This document shows, piece by piece, positions 26,441-36,283 of a stretch of DNA of 64,000 nucleotides; the first letter of the stretch is position 1, and each line of letters begins with the position of its first letter. Below the pieces are notes generated by a model, which did not search any database, was not told where the DNA came from, and was given only the letters and a program-made list of their open reading frames with translations. Source of the DNA: an uncultured Bacillota bacterium (GTDB taxonomy: Bacteria; Bacillota_I; Bacilli_A; Culicoidibacterales; ZOR0006); NCBI GenBank assembly GCA_945956935.1, contig CAMFJD010000008.1, positions 1-64,000 on the forward strand, written 5' to 3'. A program made the translations under genes and the position numbers.

Positions 26441-28270
26441 ATGAGATAAGTCTTTATAGTTCATACAAGTGTTACGACCGGATCCTTTTGCGGCATAGAG
26501 AGCAGTATCGGCTTGTTCAAGAATTATTTTGAAAAAGTCATCTGTTATTAGTGAATATTCGTTTGAAGCGACATATGTATACCCAATGCTAGCAGTTACA
26601 CGAGCGGTTTCATCGATTCCATGATGTGCATAGTTTTTGTGAGAGAGTTGCACTTGAAAATCAGAAAGTGCACGTTTAAATAATTGTGGAGATTGAGATT
26701 TTCCAATGACTAAAAATTCTTCACCACCGTAACGAACAATATCATATTCAGTAAGACATTTTTTTAATAGCATAGCAAAGTTTGCAAGTAATTGATCTCC
26801 TTTGAGATGTCCATAAAAATCGTTATACCGCTTGAAAAAATCGATGTCAATCATAGCTACTTGGAGTGGTTCATCATGAGCTAACTGTGAAACGAGTTCT
26901 TCAAGATAACGGCGATTGTGTAATGAAGTGAGTTGATCTTTAAAAACAAGTTGCTGTAAAGTATCTTTTTCATCACGATTTGAAATAATTTGAACCTCTA
27001 AATTTTTAGTATCGAATTCAGAAATAATTGAAGTTAAATAGTAATGATTATGTTCATGAAATAGATCACTTTTAATTTTAGCGCTTTTTTCTGCATGTGT
27101 GAGTGCCAGTTTGAATTGTTTTTGCGATTCATAGAAACGTGAGAGGAGGTCATGAGCGAAAGCGAGCGAGTAATACTGCTGATGTTGTTCACTTAAGGCA
27201 ATACAGTATTCAAGCTTTGCAATTGCTTGCGAATATTGATGTTGTTTAATTAGAATTTGACCTTCAAGCGAGCTCCACATAATATCCGGTCTCGTTGCGG
27301 CTAATCGTGGTACAAGTAAAGGAACAATGGCAGCTGTTTTAGTTTGTAATTCAGCAAGTTTAGCATCATCTAAAGTTGGTTGTGAAATAAGTTCATATAT
27401 TTTAATGTAATAGAGTGTGAATAAAATACTGCGTTTTTTTTGAGCGTCACTTGTATTGAATGCATGTACTTTGTTCCAAAGCATCGCTTGGCGTTCGACA
27501 TCTTTTGTCGAAATTGCAACACTAATTGCATTTAAAAGAGCACGATTATAGTATAATTCATCTATATCACCATTATATGGTAAATCCAAGAGTCGGTCAT
27601 AATAACTATTTGTTAATTGTTCATCAAAATTAAAGGAAGCACAGTATGCGAGACTAATCCAACACAGTTTGGCGAGTGGCGAATGACTTAAATCATGTGA
27701 ATCAACATACTGAAGTGTTTTTTCTAGATAAATCTGTGCCAAAGGTACATTTTGTGTACGCATAAGGTAGAAATAGCCAATTTCATAGTAAATTTGAGCA
27801 GTAAAATTTGAAGAAGGAAGAGAAGGAATGAGTTCTAAAAGCTGAAGATTTAAATAAAAGCTACGAGCATGCTGCTCAGGCACTTTATGTGTCATAATTA
27901 CAAGTTGTGTAAGTAAGTAACAAAAATATTCACTTGGAAGAGCATTGCGGAGTTTTTCGAGTAATTTTGCCGTATTATCAGGAGTAAAGAGGCATTCTGC
28001 TACCGTTGAATAAATAGTCCAAAAATAGTGTGAATGTTTTGGAAGTACTGTTGAGTCAACCATTTGTAAAATATGATGAGCTTGTAAATAATCATCTTGA
28101 TAGCACGCAATAATTCCATGTAAATATTGCATAAATTGTTTGGTTTCAAAACTAGTTGTATCAGTTGAAATAAGTTGTTGTTGAAATTCTGCAAGTTGAT
28201 CATCAGAAAAAATAAATTCAGGATGGAAGAGAAGTAGCTCTTCAAGTTCAATGTGAAATGCTGAAATCAT
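26438..28270 (-). CDS. TPR-GGDEF diguanylate cyclase, architecture B
   Basis: A 610-aa soluble protein: about 430 residues of TPR-like helical repeats (begins ELLLFHPEF), a short linker helix (IISNRDEKDTLQQL), then a GGDEF domain (DQLTSLHNRRYL ... DIDFFKRYNDFYGHLKGD ... RYGGEEF). The active-site GGEEF and metal Asp are intact, so it should make c-di-GMP. The RxxD inhibitory site is absent. No membrane segment or signal peptide, so TPRs probably sense a partner protein or peptide. ATG 28270 overlaps the stop of the upstream A-type gene by 4 nt (ATGA), so the A-B pair is coupled. Confidence 0.9.
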   Translation of the reverse strand: MISAFHIELEELLLFHPEFIFSDDQLAEFQQQLISTDTTSFETKQFMQYLHGIIACYQDDYLQAHHILQMVDSTVLPKHSHYFWTIYSTVAECLFTPDNTAKLLEKLRNALPSEYFCYLLTQLVIMTHKVPEQHARSFYLNLQLLELIPSLPSSNFTAQIYYEIGYFYLMRTQNVPLAQIYLEKTLQYVDSHDLSHSPLAKLCWISLAYCASFNFDEQLTNSYYDRLLDLPYNGDIDELYYNRALLNAISVAISTKDVERQAMLWNKVHAFNTSDAQKKRSILFTLYYIKIYELISQPTLDDAKLAELQTKTAAIVPLLVPRLAATRPDIMWSSLEGQILIKQHQYSQAIAKLEYCIALSEQHQQYYSLAFAHDLLSRFYESQKQFKLALTHAEKSAKIKSDLFHEHNHYYLTSIISEFDTKNLEVQIISNRDEKDTLQQLVFKDQLTSLHNRRYLEELVSQLAHDEPLQVAMIDIDFFKRYNDFYGHLKGDQLLANFAMLLKKCLTEYDIVRYGGEEFLVIGKSQSPQLFKRALSDFQVQLSHKNYAHHGIDETARVTASIGYTYVASNEYSLITDDFFKIILEQADTALYAAKGSGRNTCMNYKDLSH

Positions 28271-30123
28271 GTTAAAACCTCCGAGTCATGAGAAAAAATC
28301 CGATGAGTAATCATATTTCTTCCCGATAATTTTGATTGATAGAGTAGGGTGTCAACTTGATCAAAAGCGTGTTCGAAGCTGTAGTGATAAGCATCGAGCC
28401 AAAGACATCCCATACTGACGGTTACATAGTTTGTTCGTGGATTTGGAAACTCAATTGCGAGTTGTTTAAGTTGAGTTTGAATTGTTTTAGAAATTTCACG
28501 AATACGGTATTCATTTTGCTCAGATAAAAGAATTAGGAATTCTTCACCACCAAATCGAAAAGCATATTCGCTTGGTTCAAGTGAATATTGAATAATCTCG
28601 GCAATTTGACGGAGTACACGGTCACCTTCAAGATGACCAAAAGTGTCATTATAACATTTGAAATAATCAACATCAATGAGGATGTATCCGTTTGGAGTGT
28701 AGTTTTGTGCCAATAGCTCATTTAAATAATGGCGAGAGTATAAATGGGTGAGTGTATCGTGACGATATTGTGTTTGTAAAAGTTGTTTTTCGTTGTGTAA
28801 GCGTATCACTTTTGTTTTCTGTAATTTTGCCTCAAATTGTTTATGAATCCGATGCACATGGCTGCTACGCTGAATAGAGCTCCAATCATTTAACAGTAGC
28901 TCATAGCTTCTAAATGATTGAAGTGCTTGTTTTTCATCATTGAGTTTTTGGAAACAATGAGCGATTTTTTTACATATTTGTGTACGTTCGTATAAAGAAT
29001 CAGTGTTTTGTAATTGAGCATATGTTTGATAACTCTGATAAACAGCAAGCTGCCGTCGAGCACAGGTAATGTTATTTAACGGTGCGATAGCAAGTAAATC
29101 AGCTTCAAGCAATAAAAGATCTCTATCTATTTGTAGAAGATGAAAATGTTCCCGAATAGCTATATACTCATGAACAATTGTTTGAAATCGTGACCAAAGT
29201 GTAGTGAAACAAGCGTTTTTTTTCTGTAATTCAATTCGAATCTCTAATTTTTTAGCAATGATTGTAAGTTCAGTCTGAAGATTAGCCTTATGAATTAATG
29301 GCCAAACTTGCTGTAAGTAAATATATGCACGTTTTTCGTATCCGAGTGTAATTGCAGATTTTGCAGCATTAATTAAAGCGATACTGTGTGACGTATCATT
29401 AATATGGTCAAAATCAGGATTGTCAACAATTTGCTGGTAATATTTAAAAGCTTCATTTTCGAGTTGAGCATGCTCATAAACATAAGCAATCATGGATAAA
29501 AAACCAGATTCGTAGTTGATAAAATGATACATTTGGGCACGATCGAGCCCATGTAGTAAAATATCCATAGTGGTCTCTAAGTTGTAATTAATTTGTACGG
29601 TTACACTCGCAATAAAATAAAATCCAAAAACAGAAACAGGATGATGACAATTGTTCACTAGTTCTAAAGCATCATTAATGAGTATATTAAGCAATGCACG
29701 TAAGTTTACTACTTTCCTAAGCGTAACAAGCAAATTGTTACAAAGTAAAACAGCATATTCGACAGGAACATGTTGTTTCCAAGTATTAAAATCGTTAACG
29801 GCTGCGATAAGTGATTCATCGGTTTGGCAATCGGTCAATACATATAAAATTTTTTCTAATGTATCAAACAGAAAATGAAAGCGAGTGTCAATAGATGAAC
29901 GATGAATCTTGCGGATGTGTGTAAAACAATATTGACGTTCAAATTTACAAAAGTTGACTAATACATGTGCAAATAATCCGTGCTGTGAAGAAGGGAATTT
30001 TGCACTGAGCTGTTGTACTTTTGCTTCAATCTGGCAAAAATGTGCATTTTTTGTATCGAGTAAATCGCCAAAACAATATGTTTGAAGTTGTTCAATTAAA
30101 GGAATAAAAGCGTGATCATTCAT
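28267..30123 (-). CDS. TPR-GGDEF diguanylate cyclase, architecture A
   Basis: A 618-aa soluble protein. N-terminus LIEQLQTYCFGD, TPR-like helices to about 440 (including the conserved YYQQIVDNPDFDHIN repeat), then a GGDEF domain (LTHLYSRHYLNELL, DVDYFKCYNDTFGHLEGD, FRFGGEEF). Catalytic residues are intact; the I-site position reads EPSE, so product inhibition is unlikely. It is the first gene of an overlapping A-B pair. The ribosome site before ATG 30123 is weak (only CTTGG), unlike its paralogues. Confidence 0.88.
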   Translation of the reverse strand: MNDHAFIPLIEQLQTYCFGDLLDTKNAHFCQIEAKVQQLSAKFPSSQHGLFAHVLVNFCKFERQYCFTHIRKIHRSSIDTRFHFLFDTLEKILYVLTDCQTDESLIAAVNDFNTWKQHVPVEYAVLLCNNLLVTLRKVVNLRALLNILINDALELVNNCHHPVSVFGFYFIASVTVQINYNLETTMDILLHGLDRAQMYHFINYESGFLSMIAYVYEHAQLENEAFKYYQQIVDNPDFDHINDTSHSIALINAAKSAITLGYEKRAYIYLQQVWPLIHKANLQTELTIIAKKLEIRIELQKKNACFTTLWSRFQTIVHEYIAIREHFHLLQIDRDLLLLEADLLAIAPLNNITCARRQLAVYQSYQTYAQLQNTDSLYERTQICKKIAHCFQKLNDEKQALQSFRSYELLLNDWSSIQRSSHVHRIHKQFEAKLQKTKVIRLHNEKQLLQTQYRHDTLTHLYSRHYLNELLAQNYTPNGYILIDVDYFKCYNDTFGHLEGDRVLRQIAEIIQYSLEPSEYAFRFGGEEFLILLSEQNEYRIREISKTIQTQLKQLAIEFPNPRTNYVTVSMGCLWLDAYHYSFEHAFDQVDTLLYQSKLSGRNMITHRIFSHDSEVLT

Positions 30124-30372
30124 AAAAGTACCAAGTTTCTATAAAGTATCGATTAATTAAAATACAATCGTGAAGTTAGATTGTTAAAAAATATGAAGGG
30201 TATAAATAAAACAAGTATTTTATTTGTTTTCTCACATATATATTACCATGAAATAGTGAAAAAAGCATTTGTTTTGATAAATATCATATATATATATCAT
30301 TATAAATTAATTTTAAAGGCCAAAAATACATGCATTATGTATTCGTGTTTAGATAAATATTTCTATTACATA

Positions 30373-30394
30373 AAAAAGACACTTGAAAGTGTCT
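30373..30394 (-). terminator. Intrinsic terminator of the second GGDEF pair
   Basis: Minus-strand hairpin AGACACTT/AAGTGTCT (30377-30384/30387-30394) followed by TTTTTTA. The rest of the 30124-30405 gap is AT-rich without a gene. Confidence 0.7.
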
Positions 30395-30405
30395 ACCAGT
30401 ATTTT

Positions 30406-32235
30406 TTAGCAATTAATGTTTTCAAAGGCAAAACATTGGTTACGACCAGCTGCTTTAGCAGCGTAAAGTGCTTGATCAGCTTGATTAATTAGTTGAGTAA
30501 AAAGTATTTGATCCGTATGAGTTCCACCACTTACATAACTATATCCAATACTTGCACTAACGATTGCAGTATCATTGATACCATGATGAGTATAGTGACG
30601 ATGGTTGAGTTGTACTTGGAAATCACGTAAAGCACGAATAAATAATTGTTGTGAATGAGCATGACCAACAACGAGGAATTCTTCACCACCATAACGAATA
30701 ACTTCATAATCACTTAAACAAGTCGCCAATAATGATGCAAAGTTGATAAGGAGTTGATCGCCTTTCAGATGACCATAGAAATCATTATATTTTTTAAAAA
30801 AATCAATATCAATCATAGCAATTTGAATAGGCAGTGATGTTGGCAATTTATCCATAAATTGTTGAAGATAATGTCGATTATGAAGCTTAGTAAGTTGATC
30901 TTGAACGACAAGTGATTCAAGCTGTTCTTTTTCACTTCGATTAGAAATAATTTGAATTTCAAGATTTTTATTGTCAAACTCTGAAATTAGCGAAGTTAAA
31001 TAATAGTGATTATGTTCATGGAATGAACGCGATTTGATGTCAGCACTAGCTTTTGCATGTATAAGTGCCGATGAAAAATCAGCTTGTTCTTCATATACAC
31101 TCGATAGAATATCATGTGTGAGAGAACGCGAATAGTGTTGTTGGTACGTTTCACAAAGTGTTAGTGATTGATGGAAATATTGAATTCCCTCTGAAATGTT
31201 TCCTTGCTTCAAACAAATTTGACCATGTAAAACAATCCACATAATATCTGGGCGACTAGCTGTAAGTCGCATTTCGATTAAAGGAAGTAATGCTTCAATT
31301 TCACATTTCAAGGGGGCTAATTTTTGAAGATCAATTGTTTCTGCTTGTAATAGTGTTTGAATTTCAATATACAATTCTGTAAAACGAAGTGAACGTCTTT
31401 TTGCAAGATCAGTTGTTGTAATAGATGTAAATGTATCTTGAATTTCAGTTATAAATATATCATTTTGATTAGCAATAGACATACTATAGGCATTGTTAAG
31501 TGCACGTATATAGTAGAGTTCATCAATATCATTGCGATAAGGATGAGCCAGAAGTTGTTCATAATATGTGTATGCTAATGTTTCATCACGATTAAAGTAA
31601 GCACAATATGCAAGATTAATCCAACACATTTTCGTTAGTGGAGTTACGAAATCAGAGGATTTATTTTGACTAAAAGACAATGTTTTTTCAAAAAAGAGTT
31701 GTGCTAACGGAATGTTTTGTGAGCGAAATAAATAAAAGCAAGCAATTTCATAATATGTTTGTATAGTAAGCGCCGTGTGCTCTAAAGAAGGCAGTAATTC
31801 TAACAGTTGTAAATTTAAATAGAAGCTACGAGCTTGTTCGCTTGCATAATTATGAGTGATGATTACAAGCTGAGCAAGAAGGTAGGAAAATTTATCAGGT
31901 GCAAGGAGCGTCCGCAATTCGGATAATCGTTGTGGGATTTGCATCGGTTCAAAAATACAGTGAGCGATTGCGTGATAAATAGTGAAAAAAGCTTGTGATT
32001 CAGTTGGTAAATATGAGTGATTAATCATATGAAAATGTTGTAGTGCTGTTTGATAATCTTCACGACAGCAAGCAAGAATCCCAATGAGATAATCTTTATA
32101 GTGCTTCAGTGTTGGATCGGTTATTTTTATTTGTAACAGTTCAGACTCAAAAGCTGATAATTGTTCATCGGAGTAAATGAACTCAGGGTGAAAGAGCAGG
32201 CGGTGTTCAAGCTCTCCGTAAAAATTAGGTAACAT
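30406..32235 (-). CDS. TPR-GGDEF diguanylate cyclase, architecture B
   Basis: A 609-aa paralogue of the 26438-28270 gene, alignable from its opening (HRLLFHPEFIYSD) through TPR-like repeats to the GGDEF domain (LTKLHNRHYLQQF, DIDFFKKYNDFYGH, RYGGEEFLVVG). I set the start at ATG 32235 since AAGGAGC is 8 nt upstream and the N-terminus then matches its paralogue; the open frame extends to 32379 without support. Its ribosome site overlaps the end of the upstream A gene, so this is again an A-B pair. No RxxD site. Confidence 0.88.
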   Translation of the reverse strand: MLPNFYGELEHRLLFHPEFIYSDEQLSAFESELLQIKITDPTLKHYKDYLIGILACCREDYQTALQHFHMINHSYLPTESQAFFTIYHAIAHCIFEPMQIPQRLSELRTLLAPDKFSYLLAQLVIITHNYASEQARSFYLNLQLLELLPSLEHTALTIQTYYEIACFYLFRSQNIPLAQLFFEKTLSFSQNKSSDFVTPLTKMCWINLAYCAYFNRDETLAYTYYEQLLAHPYRNDIDELYYIRALNNAYSMSIANQNDIFITEIQDTFTSITTTDLAKRRSLRFTELYIEIQTLLQAETIDLQKLAPLKCEIEALLPLIEMRLTASRPDIMWIVLHGQICLKQGNISEGIQYFHQSLTLCETYQQHYSRSLTHDILSSVYEEQADFSSALIHAKASADIKSRSFHEHNHYYLTSLISEFDNKNLEIQIISNRSEKEQLESLVVQDQLTKLHNRHYLQQFMDKLPTSLPIQIAMIDIDFFKKYNDFYGHLKGDQLLINFASLLATCLSDYEVIRYGGEEFLVVGHAHSQQLFIRALRDFQVQLNHRHYTHHGINDTAIVSASIGYSYVSGGTHTDQILFTQLINQADQALYAAKAAGRNQCFAFENINC

Positions 32236-32248
32236 AGTGTAAAGCTCC

Positions 32249-34084
32249 TTATAGTGTTGGCGATGTTTCAAATATGAGTGTATTACGACCAGAATTTTTT
32301 GCACGATAAAGTAATGCATCAACGCATTCAAATGCAAGTTCAAATTCTGGCGCTTGATTTGGAAAGTAACAAAGACCAATGCTTGTAGTTAATCGCTTAT
32401 GCGGGCTATTTGGGAAAGTAAGGGGTTGTTCAAGCAATTGGCTTTGAAGAGATGTTGCGAGGAATTCCATACGTTTAGTATCGCAATGGAAAAAGAGGAT
32501 TAAAAATTCTTCGCCACCAAATCGAACAGCATATTCATCAGAACGTAATAAATGTTGAATATGAGTACCGACTGATTTAAGTGCAGAATCACCTTGAAGG
32601 TGACCAAAAGTATCGTTGTATAATTTGAAATAATCGATATCAAGTAATAAATACCCAAATGGACGATTAGGTTGTTCCAATAAACTATTGAGGAAATAGC
32701 GTGAATAGAGCTGTGTTAATGGATCAAAATTTGATTTTGCTTGAAGCGAATGTGTATCTCGTTTTAGTTTTTGAACTGTATCACGTTGCAAATTCGCTTC
32801 AAAATTTTGGTGTGCACGTTGTAAAGTAGACTGTCTCTGTGTTTGAATCCAGTTTGTAAAAACTTGTTCATATTGACGGAAGAACGTTAATGCTTGCTCA
32901 GGCTGATTTAACGTATCATAACAATGAGTAACGGCTTGGTACACTGACATTAATTCAAAGCTTTTGTTAAGAGCAAGTGAATGATGGTATTGAAGATACG
33001 CAAAGTGAGCCATAAGTTGAAAAGTTGTGGCGACCTCTTGTTGAGAAGTATCCATCGAACGTAAACGGACTTCAAGTGTAAGTAAATTTGTTTCTAAACG
33101 TGAAATATGAAATTTACTTCCTAAAGTCATATAATTTTGCACGAGTTGACTATAGCGATGCCAGAGTGCGTGGCTAGAATCATTTTCTAAGAGGCAGTCA
33201 ATTTCAATGAGGACCATTTCTTTAATAAGTTGTAGTTCAGTTAAGCGATTTGATTTCTCTATGAGAGTTGAGAGTTGTTTCACATATTTAATCGCAATGA
33301 TTGGTTTGTCCAATTTCAGAGCAATCATTGCGATATTTAAGAGTGTTAGTGACCTTGATGTAGCATTGATATGGTCAAACTCAGGATTATCAATGATACG
33401 TTGATAATATTTTAAAGCTTCGCTCGTAAGGTTCAGTTGTTCATATATATGAGCAACTGTTGTAAGAATAGCTGCTTCATAGTCAATAAAATGGTAATAT
33501 TTAGCAAGTTGCCAAGCTTTTAAAGATAATTCCATAGCATAGTCAAGTTGACCTTTGGAATGAAGAGCAGAAATTGAAGCTAAATAGTAGCAAGACACTA
33601 CAACAGGATGAGAAAAACTATCGATGAGGTGTAATAAATCCTTCAGCAAAGCTGTGGATATTTCCGAAAATTGTGAGTATGGACGAAAAGAAGTGATTAC
33701 CTTACTGAGTACGAATGCATGGTATTCTGGTGCAACAGTTTCCTTCCAGCGTATTAAATGAGTGAGAGTTTTTTGAATTTTTTCAAAGTTAGGAAGATCG
33801 GTCCGAATTTTAATGATGAAGCGTAATGTTTGAAAGAGCGGAAGACAGCATTTAGAAAGCGTATGTTCCGTTATTTTTTCAATTAATTGGTTACATTTAG
33901 AAACATCAAGGTGAGCAAATGCAAGCGTAGCATGTAAAAATTGAGTGTCACTTGAAGTGTGGACTGGTAGTGTTTGGATATGTTGTTCCAACCTTAGAAA
34001 ATTTTGTGAAGAAATATCAATCACATCACCAAAGCAAAGTGACTCGAGTTGTTGAATGAGGAAAAAAAGTTGATTTTGATTCAT
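32249..34084 (-). CDS. TPR-GGDEF diguanylate cyclase, architecture A
   Basis: A 611-aa A-type paralogue: opening LIQQLESLCFGDVID, TPR-like helices with YYQRIIDNPEFDHIN, linker, and GGDEF (LTQLYSRYFLNSLL, DIDYFKLYNDTFGHLQGD, VRFGGEEF). Active site intact; the I-site position reads RSDE, one change from RxxD. Start ATG 34084 follows GGGAGG. First gene of a pair with 30406-32235. Confidence 0.88.
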   Translation of the reverse strand: MNQNQLFFLIQQLESLCFGDVIDISSQNFLRLEQHIQTLPVHTSSDTQFLHATLAFAHLDVSKCNQLIEKITEHTLSKCCLPLFQTLRFIIKIRTDLPNFEKIQKTLTHLIRWKETVAPEYHAFVLSKVITSFRPYSQFSEISTALLKDLLHLIDSFSHPVVVSCYYLASISALHSKGQLDYAMELSLKAWQLAKYYHFIDYEAAILTTVAHIYEQLNLTSEALKYYQRIIDNPEFDHINATSRSLTLLNIAMIALKLDKPIIAIKYVKQLSTLIEKSNRLTELQLIKEMVLIEIDCLLENDSSHALWHRYSQLVQNYMTLGSKFHISRLETNLLTLEVRLRSMDTSQQEVATTFQLMAHFAYLQYHHSLALNKSFELMSVYQAVTHCYDTLNQPEQALTFFRQYEQVFTNWIQTQRQSTLQRAHQNFEANLQRDTVQKLKRDTHSLQAKSNFDPLTQLYSRYFLNSLLEQPNRPFGYLLLDIDYFKLYNDTFGHLQGDSALKSVGTHIQHLLRSDEYAVRFGGEEFLILFFHCDTKRMEFLATSLQSQLLEQPLTFPNSPHKRLTTSIGLCYFPNQAPEFELAFECVDALLYRAKNSGRNTLIFETSPTL

Positions 34085-34254
34085 AAAACCTCCCAATAAA
34101 CGTTGTCTATATCAATATATAATTAATTTATAGAGTTACTTACTAATGTATCATATTTTAGGTGGTAAAAACATGATTTTATGGAATTTTGTTTCTAAAT
34201 CATCAAAAATATGATTTTAAACTATTTGAATAGTCTAGGCGATTAGATTAATAA

Positions 34255-34282
34255 AAAGCAATGATTTGAGAATCATTGCTTT
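34255..34282 (-). terminator. Intrinsic terminator downstream of the split GGDEF gene
   Basis: 12-bp perfect stem AAAGCAATGATT/AATCATTGCTTT (34255-34266/34271-34282), followed on the minus strand by TTATTAATC. Confidence 0.75.
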
Positions 34283-34286
34283 GCGG

Positions 34287-36117
34287 TTAAAGAGTATGAA
34301 TGCTATCAATGACGATTTTAGAAGTATTTCGTCCTGAAGATTTAGCAGTATATAATAGAGTATCAATACATTCAAATGCTTGATTGAATGAGCGTGGAGC
34401 ACTAAGCCAAAGTCCACCGATACTTGTCGTAACAATACCGTGAGGACTCGCGGAAAAAGGAATTGCTAATGTGTGAAATGCATGATGAATAGCGTAAGCA
34501 AGTTGAGTAAAGCGTGCTTGATCATCGTGGAAACATAGGATTAAAAATTCTTCACCACCAAAGCGAAAAGCATATTCGTTTGTCTGGAGTAACGATTGAA
34601 TAGCATGAGCAAGCTTATGCAAAATAGTATCACCTTCTAAGTGACCGAATGTATCATTATATGTTTTGAATAAATCAATATCAAGTAATAAATACCCATT
34701 GGGTTGTGTGTGTTTACTTAGTAATTCATCGAGATAATGACGTGAATAAAGACCAGTTAAAGCATCATGTTGGTATTGGTTTTGTAAAGCATGTGCCGCA
34801 TGTGTAAGTTGATTATTATGAGCTTTTTGAAATGAAGATTCTAGTTGTTTATGTGTATAAATAACGCGTTTAGACTGCATCCATTGTGAGAAGGCTTGTT
34901 CGTACAAACGGAAATAATGAAGCGCTTGTGCTGACTGTTCAATTTGATCGTAACAATCTGCGATTGAACGATAAATAGTTGCCAATTCATATTTTCGATC
35001 GAAATCCTGTGAATTTAATAATGTAATTGCGGCAAGATTTGCTTGTAATTTCATTTGAATACCTTTGCTTGAATTGTCATTAGATAAGGATTGGATTGTA
35101 GCTTCTAGCTCTAACAATGAACGCTCAAAAGGAGAAAAATGAAAATGATTTCGTTTACTTGTGTAAGTTTTGACGAGTGCTTTGTATTGTTCCCATAGTT
35201 GTGCGTAAGAAAATTCATTTGAGAAACAACGAACTTCTAATAAGATTAAATCGCGAAGAATGGAGAGTTCAGTACATCTATTTGATCGTTCAATAAGTGA
35301 TTCGAGCTGTTGTACATATTGGCTTGCTTGATTATACTTTTTCATTTTAATAGCGAGAGAAGAGATATTTAATAATGATAATGCTCGTGATGCAGTATTA
35401 ATCTGATCATATTCAGGGTTATCAATAATCTTTTGTTGGTACTTAAATGATTCTTCGATGAGTTGTTCATTTTCATAAATAATTGCAATACCATTTAAAA
35501 AAGATACTTCGAAATTGATGAAATGATGTTGTTTAGCTAATGTAAAACCATTAAGTGCTAAATCCATCCATTGATTTTTCATTCATTTGCAAAGAGAGAG
35601 ATACGCTATAGTAGTATGCTGCTACCACAAGTGGATGTTCAAATGATTGTACACGCTGCAATAATTCAGTCATAATTTCATGTGCCAGTGTAAAATGTTT
35701 AGGAAGAGAGCGTAAAGTAACAAGAAAATGAATCATCGTAAAGATAATGAACTCTGGTGGTGCAAAAGTTTTCCACTCGCTGAAAGAAACAAATATTTTT
35801 TTGATGGTTGCACTGCTTTCAGTGTGAGCTTGTAAACGTACGCGAATAATGAATGTTAATGAATTGTAGAGTGGTGCATAAGACTCATTGAGTGTTTGAG
35901 TATCAATTTGTAGCAATGCTTGGCTAGCCTCATCAGTTTTAAATTCACAAAGTGAAAGGAGTGTGAGGAGAATAAAATAGTGACTGTCTTTAGAATGATT
36001 TAGAGCAAGTATTTGTTGCTTTAAATCAACGAATTGTTGACTGTCAGCATCAATAAGATCACCAAAAGCTAAAGTTTGCAACTGTTCAATTAAAGTGTCA
36101 ATCTGTAAATAAGTCAT
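34287..36117 (-). pseudogene. TPR-GGDEF diguanylate cyclase A, split by a 4-bp duplication
   Basis: Two overlapping frames, 35551-36117 (N-terminal 188 aa) and 34287-35582 (431 aa), together make one complete A-type protein. The break is a tandem duplication ATCC-ATCC on the plus strand (35562-35569); removing one copy restores MDLALNGFT continuity with the paralogues. The C-terminal part keeps TPRs and an intact GGDEF domain (FRFGGEEF) and has an in-frame ATG at 35582 near the first part's stop, so a reinitiated truncated cyclase is possible. ATG 36117 follows AGGTGG. Could be a recent mutation or a slipped-strand switch. Confidence 0.8.
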
Positions 36118-36283
36118 AAGCTATCTACCACCTAATAATAGAAATAAATGAAACATTATCTGATAAACTCAAAGGTAAGTAACAAGAAAATTGTTTGAAT
36201 ATTCTTGTATTGTAACGTATGTATAGCTGTAAAATCAAGAGGCTGCAGTAAACAGAAATAAGGAAGATAGGATTGTATACTTA

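Noticed and set aside
35551-35582. Programmed ribosomal frameshift in the split GGDEF gene
   Set aside because: No slippery heptamer; the break is explained by an exact 4-bp duplication.
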